Assembly: GCF_004916895.1 (NCBI RefSeq)
Contig: NZ_SNTZ01000017.1
Span: 1 to 32,958 of the forward strand
Direction: 5' to 3'
DNA length: 32,958 bases
Origin: Flagellimonas alvinocaridis
GTDB lineage: Bacteria > Bacteroidota > Bacteroidia > Flavobacteriales > Flavobacteriaceae
In this document: one piece after another, positions 17,518-24,811 of the stretch
Layout: every line of letters starts with the position of its first letter
Position numbering within the stretch: the stretch's first letter is position 1
Notes under the pieces: model-generated
Seen by the model: only the letters and a program-made list of their open reading frames with translations
Database searches by the model: none
What the model was told of the DNA's origin: nothing
Made by a program: the position numbers and the translations under genes

Positions 17518-17544
17518 GTAATTATTTGAATATCAAATAATTAC
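17518..17544. promoter_or_regulatory. 27-bp perfect palindrome upstream of the mob operon
   Basis: GTAATTATTTGA (17518-17529) and TCAAATAATTAC (17533-17544) are perfect 12-bp inverted arms with an ATA spacer. It lies 83 bp upstream of the BfmA/BtgA start. The size and symmetry suit a dimeric repressor or a relaxosome accessory protein. Confidence 0.5.
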
Positions 17545-17561
17545 AACTAAAAACCAATCGT

Positions 17562-17677
17562 TAACATCGCCTTGGCGTGTTACCCTCTTGCTTCTCAAAT
17601 TCGTCCCGCAGGGACAAAATTTTTCAAACAACCTGACTGAAAAGTCAGTTGCTTTTTTTCGGAATAAAAAATTCCGA
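17562..17677. other. oriT candidate: cluster of four inverted repeats
   Basis: Successive inverted repeats are TAACA-T-CGCC/GGCGTGTTA (17562-17582, one bulge), GTCCC/GGGAC (17603-17615), CAAC-C-TGACT/AGTCAGTTG (17629-17651, one bulge) and TCGGAAT/ATTCCGA (17659-17677, 5-nt loop). Clustered inverted repeats beside a relaxase gene are the usual form of an oriT. The nick site cannot be placed from the sequence alone. Confidence 0.45.
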
Positions 17678-17918
17678 TATGTTTAATTTTTGATGGGTAT
17701 CATTATCGGCGAAAGTCAAATCAAAATGGGATAACGATACTTTAAATTGATACTGCTAACAGTCTTTTAAAGATATTCTATTTAGATATAATATTGAAAT
17801 ACAGATTGTTTCCAAATGGTTAGTTTTGATACCAAAAAATAGGATTTTTATAAAAAAGTAAATTTAAGACGTCGAGTTTTTGAATATTGGCTCTTGTAAA
17901 TTTGAAAAAAGTAAAGCA

Positions 17919-17950
17919 CAAAAAAAGACCTCTGAAAGTTCAAAGGTCTT
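17919..17950 (-). terminator. Rho-independent terminator after the small-gene/ssb cluster
   Basis: AAGACCT (17925-17931) pairs with AGGTCTT (17944-17950), and the stem can be extended inwards past one mismatch by TGA/TCA. On the minus strand it is followed by seven T residues. It lies 16 bp beyond the stop of the 65-residue gene. Confidence 0.7.
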
Positions 17951-17966
17951 AATTCTTGTTTTTATT

Positions 17967-18164
17967 TTAGATGTTAAAAACGTACTGATATGAATATAGA
18001 TTTTTTATCGCTTCTTCGTCCAATATCTTATCATAATCCATATGATGTTCATTGGCGTAGGCTTTAAGGTCGTTCCCAAATTTGCTTTCTATATCTTCTT
18101 TTGAAACGGAAAGTAGATGTTGTTGGGTTTCGTCATCGAGGTTGTTATAATTTAGATAAATCAT
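17967..18164 (-). CDS. Small acidic protein, unknown function
   Basis: A 65-residue protein, MIYLNYNNLDDETQQHLL at the start and YSYQYVFNI at the end, with an acidic, mostly helical composition and no membrane segment or Cys. It follows the 126-residue gene by 11 bp and ends just before a strong terminator, so it is probably the last gene of a small operon. Proteins of this type are common in Bacteroidetes conjugative elements but have no assigned role. I do not recognise a named family. Confidence 0.6.
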   Translation of the reverse strand: MIYLNYNNLDDETQQHLLSVSKEDIESKFGNDLKAYANEHHMDYDKILDEEAIKNLYSYQYVFNI

Positions 18165-18175
18165 AGCCTTACTTT

Positions 18176-18556
18176 TTAATATTCGCTTGTAAGCATCAAC
18201 GTATTATCCACAAAATACAACCGTAGTTCATCCAAAGGAAAATCGGTAAAATTGTATCGGTGTATTTCAAATATATTCCCATTTCCATCGCTGTAAATTA
18301 TTTCAGCTTCATAGCCTGTATAATCCTGTTCCTCTTCCGATAGCCTTTTAAAATCTATTGTTATAAAATGGCTTCGGTTTAGCAAACTTTTGGCGATTAC
18401 TGAAACATCGGTAATGAGCCAAAAACACTCTGCTACGTTGGCTAAATATTTCAGTCCGTTTGTAAATCGGGTGCGTATTAATGGGATTTGATAGAACATT
18501 TCAGAACCGTGAAAATGTTGCAATCCTTCTTTTATTTCGTTAACTTGTGCTTTCAT
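18176..18556 (-). CDS. DUF6876-like protein of Bacteroidetes mobile elements
   Basis: This 126-residue soluble protein has MKAQVNEIKEGLQHFHGSE at the N-terminus, a central TNGLKYLANVAECFWLITDV helix and a C-terminal strand region with EIIYSDGNGNIFEIHRY and LRLYFVDNTLMLTSEY. The pattern recalls DUF6876, a family seen on plasmids and conjugative elements in this phylum. The family name is given from memory of its pattern. Function is unknown. It is followed after 11 bp by the 65-residue gene and separated from ssb by a hairpin. Confidence 0.6.
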   Translation of the reverse strand: MKAQVNEIKEGLQHFHGSEMFYQIPLIRTRFTNGLKYLANVAECFWLITDVSVIAKSLLNRSHFITIDFKRLSEEEQDYTGYEAEIIYSDGNGNIFEIHRYNFTDFPLDELRLYFVDNTLMLTSEY

Positions 18557-18588
18557 TGTTATATCTTTTTAGAATTAATGATGAAAAG

Positions 18589-18631
18589 AAGAGGGCACAA
18601 ACTAATTGAAAACTGGTATTAGTGCCCTCTT
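18589..18631 (-). terminator. Stem-loop between ssb and the DUF6876-like gene
   Basis: AAGAGGGCAC (18589-18598) and GTGCCCTCTT (18622-18631) form a perfect 10-bp stem, extended by CTAAT/ATTAG after a small bulge. It lies 7 bp past the ssb stop. On the minus strand it is followed by TCTTTTC, so it acts as a terminator or as an attenuator that lowers expression of the downstream genes. Confidence 0.6.
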
Positions 18632-18637
18632 TACTTT

Positions 18638-18973
18638 TTACTTACTACCTAATAATAGGATTTCATCGGCTATCACTTCGGTAACATAGCGTTGATTGCC
18701 ATCGTCCGTGGTATAGGTTCGGGTCTTTAGTTTTCCAACAACTCCGATTTCTTTGCCCTTTTCGGCATACTTTTCGATAATTTCAGCAGTTTTGCCCCAA
18801 GCGACAACGGTGTGCCAATTGGTATCCGTTTGCTTTTCGCCCTTGCCGTTTTTGTAGTATTCATTGGTTGCCAATGATAAACGGGCTACTTTCTTACCGC
18901 TTTCAAGGTTCGTAATAGTTGGTTCTTGCCCAACATTTCCAATTAACTGTACGTGATTTTTAATAGTACTCAT
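18638..18973 (-). CDS. ssb: Single-stranded DNA-binding protein without acidic tail
   Basis: This 111-residue protein has the OB fold of bacterial SSB: MSTIKNHVQLIGNVGQEPTI, KKVARLSLATNEYYKN, TDTNWHTVVAWGKTAEIIEKYAEKGKEIGVVGKLKTR and YVTEVIADEILLLG. Chromosomal SSBs are usually 150-180 residues and end in an acidic peptide that recruits partner proteins. Here the chain stops directly after the OB fold (LLLGSK), so the tail is missing. Short SSBs are common on conjugative elements, where they protect incoming or rolling-circle DNA. The frame shows no sign of a recent truncation. Confidence 0.93.
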   Translation of the reverse strand: MSTIKNHVQLIGNVGQEPTITNLESGKKVARLSLATNEYYKNGKGEKQTDTNWHTVVAWGKTAEIIEKYAEKGKEIGVVGKLKTRTYTTDDGNQRYVTEVIADEILLLGSK

Positions 18974-19221
18974 AATAAAAGATTTAAAAGATTAATATTT
19001 CCCTTTTTGATTTAAACTGAATTAAATTTTAAGGGGTGTTTGTATGATTTCTTTCGTGCTCCGCACAATGGATGAAGTGGGTTTTGTCAAGACTTTTAGG
19101 GAATAAATCAGGTGTGTTTGCGACGTAGTAAAATCCTTGGATTTTCAAGGAAGTAGAAACCTTATTTTTGCCTAAAACTTGTACAGTCTTGACAAGTTCC
19201 ATAATGGTATTAGCAATTCTT

Positions 19222-19281
19222 ATAAAGCCATTTGTGACGAGAGCGTACCGACAGTTAAGCGAACAGAGCAAATGGCTTTAT
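19222..19281. repeat. Perfect 13-bp inverted repeat with 34-nt loop
   Basis: ATAAAGCCATTTG (19222-19234) and CAAATGGCTTTAT (19269-19281) are exact complements. The stem could form in RNA of either strand or as a cruciform. On the plus strand the right arm runs into TTTTAG. It could be part of a small RNA, a terminator or a replication/transfer structure. Confidence 0.5.
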
Positions 19282-19465
19282 TTTAGAATTGGTTATGCCA
19301 TACCTGTTTTTCGCTGTCCCGAAAAACAATAAAGGCTTCATCTATTATAAACCCCTTAAAATGTGTGAGGCAAAGGTTCGGTTTTTAAGAATTATCGAGT
19401 AAAGACCAAAGTAGGCTTTGCCGTTAATTCTGTTAAGAAAATCGAGGCTTTGACTTTCCGATTAC

Positions 19466-19877
19466 AAGCGGACTGGATTCACGGTTTTGGTTTGGGAATG
19501 TAGCGTTCCTTCCCAGCGAAGCGGGAAGGGGAAGCGGAATGGAAAACCAAAAACGGGAATTGGGTCCAAGATTTTTTATAGAGAAGCTCTTTGCCCGAAA
19601 TGTAGCTTTTTGCGAAATGTAGCGGGAAAGTGCTGAACGGATTATAGAACCAAATTATTCTTTTGAAGTAGGATTTAAAGCGGACTTGACTTTAAAGATG
19701 TAGATTGGAATAGAGTTTGACCACTTCCCGAATTTTCTCGGGAATGAGTAGGCAAGTGGAATGGAAATCGGAATCTTTGAAGTTGTGTCCAAGACCTTTT
19801 TTGAGTGAAGCGCTTTTCCCGGAATGAAGCTTTCGCGGAATGTAGGGGAATGTGCTGAATGGGATTATAAATCTAAT
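19466..19877. repeat. Two diverged direct repeats of about 190-200 bp
   Basis: Copy A (19466-19655) and copy B (19678-19877) can be aligned by eye. Both begin with AAGCGGACT. Both contain GGAATGGAAA, then GTCCAAGA with a T-run, GAAGC.CTTT..CC, GAATG/AAATGTAGC-like steps and GTGCTGAA, and both end in GGATTATA. Each copy also holds an inverted repeat at the same relative place: CCTTCCC/GGGAAGG in A (19508-19529) and TTCCCGA/TCGGGAA in B (19725-19744). Conserved structure in diverged copies suggests a functional non-coding element. Confidence 0.55.
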
Positions 19878-19882
19878 GGCAT

Positions 19883-19914
19883 AAAAAACCTCCCTACCAG
19901 AGTAAGAAGGTTTT
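19883..19914 (-). terminator. Rho-independent terminator of the second RND operon
   Basis: AAAACCT (19885-19891) pairs with AGGTTTT (19908-19914), with an inner TAC/GTA. On the minus strand it runs into a T-stretch. It lies 18 bp beyond the stop codon of the pump gene. Confidence 0.7.
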
Positions 19915-19932
19915 ACAGTTATAATCAATTTA

Positions 19933-22900
19933 CTATTTTTCTTTTTTCAGAACTAATTGATACACACAAGGAATTACCACCAAATTCAATATCGTAGCTG
20001 ACAACAAACCACCTAAAATTACAACCGCCATCGGGCTTTGTATTTCACTACCCGGTTCGCCACCTTTTAAGGCTAATGGAATTAATGCTAATCCTGTTGT
20101 AAAGGCTGTCATTAAGATTGGATTTAATCTATCCAAAGCTCCTTTCTTTATCAATTGAAAGCCTTGGATTCCTTCTTTTCGTAAATCTTCATAACGAGAA
20201 ACCAATAAAATTCCATTACGGGTTGCTATTCCAAAAAGACTAATAAATCCAATGGTCGCAGCGATACTGATAATACCTGATGTAAAGTACACAATCAAGA
20301 TACCACCAATCAATGCCAGAGGTAAATTGATTAAAACTACGAACGCCAGTTTTATGACCTTAAATTCATAATACAACAACAGGAAAATGATGGCTATCGC
20401 GATGATGGCTGTTATCAAAAGCAATTGTGATGCTTTGGACTCACTTTCAAACTGTCCGCCATATTGTACACGGTAGCCTTCTGGCATATTCACGTTATTG
20501 GCGACGACTTCCTTTATTTCGTTTACTGCACCACGTAAATCCCTACCTTGAACATTGGCAGCGACCACAATTTTTCGTTGTACATCTTCACGATTGATAG
20601 TGTTTGGACTACTTACCGATTGAACTGTTGCCAATTCGCCCAACGTAGTTTGTCCACCTTTCGGTAAACTAATCAAGGTTTTATTGATATTCTCAATATC
20701 ATCCCGAAACGGTTTTTCATAGCGCACTACCAAATCAAAGTATTGCTGTCCTTCATAAATCTCGCCCACTTCTTCTCCTGCAAAAGCGATATCTACTTGT
20801 TCCATCAAATTACCAACCGTCATACCATATGCCGAGAGAATCTGGCGCTTGGGTTTAATACGAATTTGAGGCACTTCAATTTGCTGGTCAACAGCAACAT
20901 CTGCCAGTCCATCAATATCCTTAATGTTCTGTTCTACGCTTTTGCCTACTTCAAACAGTCGTTGTAAATCGAAACCAAATATCTTGATGGCAATATTGGC
21001 GCGTGTCCCGGAAAGCATATGGTCGATACGGTGGGCGATGGGTTGCCCCAAGGTAATGTTGACACCTGGTGCAACACTCAATTTGTTTCGGACTTCTTCA
21101 AAGAATTCTTCTTTTGTTTTGTCCTCAAGAACAAAAGGCACATCAATTTCCGAAGCATTGACACCTTGCGCGTGTTCGTCCAGTTCGGCACGGCCTTGTC
21201 TTCTTGTAACAACCTCTACTTCGGGCATATCCAATAGTATAGTCTCGATTAATTTACCTGTCTTGTTGCTTTCTTCCAAAGACATTCCCGGTGGACCAAC
21301 CACACTAATTACCAAAGAGCCTTCGTTGAATTCAGGAAGAAAACTCCTTCCCAATTGTGTGACCACTAAAAGACTTAACAGAAAAACAATCACAGTTACG
21401 CCAATAATGGTTTTGGGTATTCGTGTTGCCCGTTCCAAAAGGTTGCCATAATGTTTCTGTAGCCATCGCTCCACGCGTGTACCTTCTGCCTGCTTGTTCA
21501 AAAGCTTTTCGTTATCCAATAAATAGGAACACAAAATAGGCGTAACCGTTACGGCAACAACCAATGAGGTCAATACCGATGTTACAAAGGCTATGCCCAG
21601 CGGTTGCAATAATCGACCTTCCATTCCGCTTAAAAAGAACAAGGGAACAAATGATACGATGATAATTAAGGTTGCAATAATGATGGAACTTCTAATCTCT
21701 ACTGAAGCGTCACGCACTACTTTTATGGTCGATTCCCGCTCCGCTTTCGGTTTTCTGATATTTTCCCGCAAGCGTTTATATACATTTTCCACATCGATGA
21801 TGGCATCATCTACCAACGCACCTATCGCAATGGCCATACCACCCAAACTCATTGTGTTTATAGTGTAACCCAGCCATTTTAAAATGATGATGGACACCAA
21901 TAAAGAAATTGGGATAGCCAGCAAGGAAATAACGGTAGTCCTCCAGTTCATCAGAAAAATGAAAAGGATAATCATTACAAAGAACGCACCTTCTAAAAGA
22001 GTCATATTTAGATTACTTATAGAAGCATCTATGAAATCAGACTGCCTAAAGATTTGACTTTTGATGTTGACACCTTTGGGCAGGGTTTTTTGCAAATCGG
22101 CAATGGCTTCATCCAGTCGGTCTGTCAACTCCAATGTATTCACATCGGGCTGTTTAGAAATAGTAAGAATCACAGCGGGATTTGCGTTTAATGAACCATC
22201 GCCAATTTTATCAGCTGCACCAATTTGTACGGTTGCAACGTCTTTAATCTTGATGGTTTGACCATTCACTTCCTTTAGAACCGCTTCCTGTAAGTCTTCC
22301 AGCGCATACGCCCTACCACTTCCCTTAATGATGTACTGATTGCCATATTGATTGATGACACCACCGGGCGCATTTTGATTTGCTTCCTTAACGTGTTCTA
22401 CCAATTCTGAGAGGCTCACGTCGTAATACTTCATCTTTTCGGGATTGGCAAATACTTGATATTGTTTGTAATCGCCACCAATAACCACCACGTTTGCAAT
22501 ACCGCCAATGGCTTTTATACGAGGCCTGATGGTCCAGTCGGATAAGGTTCGCAGTTCCATTGGCGAAAGACTATCCGATGTCACTCCCAAGAGCATTATT
22601 TCGCCCATAATGGATGAAATAGGTGCCATTGTTGGTGCTCCAATTCCTTCGGGTAGATTTTCCCGTACCATTGGAATACGTTCACTTACAATTTGTCGTG
22701 CCCGATAAATATCGGTTCCCCACTCAAATTCTATCCAAACAATGGAAACTCCCGCTGCCGATGACGAACGGATGCGTCTCACATTGGGCGAACCGTTTAA
22801 GGCAGTTTCCAGTTGATAGGTCACTAATTTTTCTACTTCTTCAGATTCCATTCCGTGCGCTTCGGTAAGGATTGTTACCGTTGGTGCTGTAAGGTCTGGG

Positions 22901-23016
22901 AATACATCGACGTTCATTGTACGTGCATAATACACGCCCAACACACTCAATGCAACCGCTCCCAATAGTATGAGCAATCTGTTTTGAAGTGAAATTGATA
23001 ATATTTTGTTTAACAT
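19933..23016 (-). CDS. HME-RND efflux pump, CusA/CzcA family (second system)
   Basis: At 1027 residues this is a full-length inner-membrane heavy-metal RND pump without an outer-membrane fusion. The N-terminal helix is followed by NVDVFPDLTAPTVTILTEA. The proton-relay helix reads AIAIGALVDDAIIDVEN (Asp403-Asp404), unlike the DFGIIVDGA of the first pump and closer in layout to the AIAIG..VD type of CusA. The C-terminus has LFGIATRNGILLVSRYEDL. The motif difference suggests a different substrate, but no safe assignment can be made. Its start is 12 bp after the adaptor stop and it is last in the five-gene operon. Confidence 0.92.
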   Translation of the reverse strand: MLNKILSISLQNRLLILLGAVALSVLGVYYARTMNVDVFPDLTAPTVTILTEAHGMESEEVEKLVTYQLETALNGSPNVRRIRSSSAAGVSIVWIEFEWGTDIYRARQIVSERIPMVRENLPEGIGAPTMAPISSIMGEIMLLGVTSDSLSPMELRTLSDWTIRPRIKAIGGIANVVVIGGDYKQYQVFANPEKMKYYDVSLSELVEHVKEANQNAPGGVINQYGNQYIIKGSGRAYALEDLQEAVLKEVNGQTIKIKDVATVQIGAADKIGDGSLNANPAVILTISKQPDVNTLELTDRLDEAIADLQKTLPKGVNIKSQIFRQSDFIDASISNLNMTLLEGAFFVMIILFIFLMNWRTTVISLLAIPISLLVSIIILKWLGYTINTMSLGGMAIAIGALVDDAIIDVENVYKRLRENIRKPKAERESTIKVVRDASVEIRSSIIIATLIIIVSFVPLFFLSGMEGRLLQPLGIAFVTSVLTSLVVAVTVTPILCSYLLDNEKLLNKQAEGTRVERWLQKHYGNLLERATRIPKTIIGVTVIVFLLSLLVVTQLGRSFLPEFNEGSLVISVVGPPGMSLEESNKTGKLIETILLDMPEVEVVTRRQGRAELDEHAQGVNASEIDVPFVLEDKTKEEFFEEVRNKLSVAPGVNITLGQPIAHRIDHMLSGTRANIAIKIFGFDLQRLFEVGKSVEQNIKDIDGLADVAVDQQIEVPQIRIKPKRQILSAYGMTVGNLMEQVDIAFAGEEVGEIYEGQQYFDLVVRYEKPFRDDIENINKTLISLPKGGQTTLGELATVQSVSSPNTINREDVQRKIVVAANVQGRDLRGAVNEIKEVVANNVNMPEGYRVQYGGQFESESKASQLLLITAIIAIAIIFLLLYYEFKVIKLAFVVLINLPLALIGGILIVYFTSGIISIAATIGFISLFGIATRNGILLVSRYEDLRKEGIQGFQLIKKGALDRLNPILMTAFTTGLALIPLALKGGEPGSEIQSPMAVVILGGLLSATILNLVVIPCVYQLVLKKEK

Positions 23017-23028
23017 TTCTCTTCGTTT

Positions 23029-24531
23029 TTAATGTTCGTGACCGTGTGCAGGTGTTGAACCCGACATTGAAGCCATTTTAACTTGATATGCTCCTGTAGT
23101 TACTACCACTTCGCCAACTTGCAGACCTTCCAGTATCTCTACATTTTCGCCATTGCGCTTTCCAAGCTTAACAGGTCGTCTTTCAAAACTTTCGCCTGAT
23201 AGTTGAACGATAACGGAATAGCTTCCATAGTCTTCCAAGAGAGCATTCACAGGAATCATTGTGTTCTGTGTTGCATTTCCCATCGCTATCTGAACAGGTG
23301 TTAGACTTCCTATTGGCATATCGACGGTGGCATTGACTTCTGTAAAAACAGAAATCAAAGGATTTTCACGTTCCACGTCCTTACCAATCGAAAGGATTTT
23401 GCCCTCGGCATCAGTTACGTCTTTCCATTGGTTATCATTATCCTGATACCATATACCTTGTAAATTACCCATCGTAAGTCCGTAGTTGGGTGCTAACTGC
23501 GCTTTTAAAACTCTGGATTGATGCGTCCCAACGGTTACAAGTGTAACACCTTGTTCTACATAATCGCCATTTGAAACAGTTATGGATTTGATAAAACCAT
23601 CAAAAGGTGCACGTATTTGTTTGCTTCCGCCCGAGACACCAGACACCAATGATTGATAGTTGGCTTTGGCTATCTCGAAACTGCTCTCTACTTTTTCAAA
23701 TTCAGATTTCGGGACTATTTTGGATTCGTATAGCTCTTTCTTCCTTTCATATTCCGATTTGGCCTGTTGGAATGTCGCTTTCGCGGAAGCGATATCCGTA
23801 CTTAAATTATTGGATGCCAAACCTTGACTGTTCAAGCTCATCAACAACTGACCCTGTTTTACCGCTGTACCTTCGGTTAGGTTATTTACTTTAAAATCTA
23901 CCACACCATTGGATTTTGCCGCCAAGGACTTTGTAGAACCTGGCGATGGCATCCAAACACCGGACGTATTGATAACATCGTAAATTTTACCCGTAACGAC
24001 AGGTGCGGTTTGAAAATCGATTTTCCAAGCCTGCTCTTTTAAGAACGAGATACTTCCATCATCTTCGGCAGTACCCAATGCCATTATGGCTTCATCTGCA
24101 TTACTATAGACCGTAACATCGTCAATCGTTATTTTATCTGAATAGTCTGGCGTTTTCAATTCAAAAACAAGTTGGTAACTACCAGCTTCTTTTGGTTGAA
24201 TGGTAGGCGAGAATATGCCTGGTGATGAAGGTGCATCTGCGATATTGCGAATGCCTTTATCGCCCTTAATCAAACTAAGCGTAACCGAACCTTCGCGAAC
24301 GGGCTGATGCTTGTCCAACACCGTAAAGTGGGCTGCAAGCCTGCTTGGACTGCCTACTATTAAAGCAGGGAATTCTACGAATAATTCTGTTTTGTTTGTC
24401 CAAATGGTGTGGTCCAAGCGTGGAATTTCTTCTCCTTCGTGGCTACCATCGGGATTGTGTGCGTGTGCGTCTTCTGCCTTGTTGTTACAAGACATTGCCA
24501 AAAAGGCAAGCACTATGAGTATATATTTCAT
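23029..24531 (-). CDS. RND periplasmic adaptor lipoprotein with extra N-terminal domain (CusB/CzcB-type)
   Basis: This 500-residue lipoprotein (lipobox Cys15 in FLAMSCNN) has a His-bearing start (DAHAHNPDGSHEGEE) and then about 110 residues of beta-rich sequence (TELFVEFPALIVGSPSRLAAHF to ITIDDVTVY) before the standard adaptor core. That extra domain resembles an immunoglobulin-like module seen in some Bacteroidetes adaptors. The core has lipoyl halves (GVVDFKVNNLTEGTAVKQGQ; IRAPFDGFIKSITV), a coiled hairpin and a C-terminal barrel ending in GSTPAHGHEH. It joins the pump encoded 12 bp downstream with TolC. His at both ends suggests periplasmic metal contact. Confidence 0.9.
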   Translation of the reverse strand: MKYILIVLAFLAMSCNNKAEDAHAHNPDGSHEGEEIPRLDHTIWTNKTELFVEFPALIVGSPSRLAAHFTVLDKHQPVREGSVTLSLIKGDKGIRNIADAPSSPGIFSPTIQPKEAGSYQLVFELKTPDYSDKITIDDVTVYSNADEAIMALGTAEDDGSISFLKEQAWKIDFQTAPVVTGKIYDVINTSGVWMPSPGSTKSLAAKSNGVVDFKVNNLTEGTAVKQGQLLMSLNSQGLASNNLSTDIASAKATFQQAKSEYERKKELYESKIVPKSEFEKVESSFEIAKANYQSLVSGVSGGSKQIRAPFDGFIKSITVSNGDYVEQGVTLVTVGTHQSRVLKAQLAPNYGLTMGNLQGIWYQDNDNQWKDVTDAEGKILSIGKDVERENPLISVFTEVNATVDMPIGSLTPVQIAMGNATQNTMIPVNALLEDYGSYSVIVQLSGESFERRPVKLGKRNGENVEILEGLQVGEVVVTTGAYQVKMASMSGSTPAHGHEH

Positions 24532-24551
24532 CTGTTATATCTATTTGTTTT

Positions 24552-24794
24552 TTAGTGGTCTTGGTGTTCCTTCCCCTCATCGTGGGTATGGCTATCCGTT
24601 TTCATTTCCATAGAATCTTTTTCTACTTGAAACTCTTCTTGCTCTATGGTTTCATCGCCCATATGGTTGCCGTCTGCATCGTGGTCGTGACCGTGTTCTT
24701 CAGTGGTTTCTGTTTTTGATTTCGTATCTCTACAAGATGTCATTGTGAAAATTGAAACTGTTAGAATTGCGAATATTATTTTGGAAATCCTCAT
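24552..24794 (-). CDS. Small His-rich lipoprotein in the RND operon
   Basis: An 80-residue protein with a lipoprotein signal (lipobox Cys21 in IFTMTSCRD) and a mature part made almost only of His, Asp, Glu and Met-rich sequence: EEHGHDHDADGNHMGDE, then MEMKTDSHTHDEGKEHQDH. It is probably anchored in a periplasm-facing membrane leaflet and binds divalent metal. It lies 17 bp after TolC and 20 bp before the adaptor, so it is made with the efflux complex. It could deliver metal to the adaptor or buffer the periplasm. No named family is recognised. Confidence 0.65.
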   Translation of the reverse strand: MRISKIIFAILTVSIFTMTSCRDTKSKTETTEEHGHDHDADGNHMGDETIEQEEFQVEKDSMEMKTDSHTHDEGKEHQDH

Positions 24795-24811
24795 AATTGT
24801 ATGTTTAAAAT

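Larger units (their letters stand above)
17436..17966. other. Gene-free transfer region (probable oriT segment)
   Basis: No gene was seen in these 531 bp. The part next to the mobilisation genes (17518-17677) holds a 27-bp perfect palindrome and four further inverted repeats. The middle (17680-17915) is AT-rich without clear structure. The right end holds a terminator for the neighbouring small genes. Position and structure suit an origin of transfer plus the promoter and operator of the mob operon. Confidence 0.45.
18974..19932. other. Structured, mostly non-coding region between ssb and the second RND operon
   Basis: I see no convincing gene here. A weak open frame on the minus strand (19029-19202, starting MELVKTVQVLGKNK, 57 residues) has some protein-like character but no recognisable family. 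The segment contains a perfect 13-bp inverted repeat (19222-19281), a perfect 8-bp hairpin (19306-19327), two diverged ~200-bp direct repeats (19466-19877) and the terminator of the RND operon (19883-19914). Confidence 0.4.

Noticed and set aside
19692..19928. 78-residue open frame on the minus strand
   Set aside because: It lies inside direct-repeat copy B and the RND terminator, has no recognisable features, and is not preserved as a frame in copy A.
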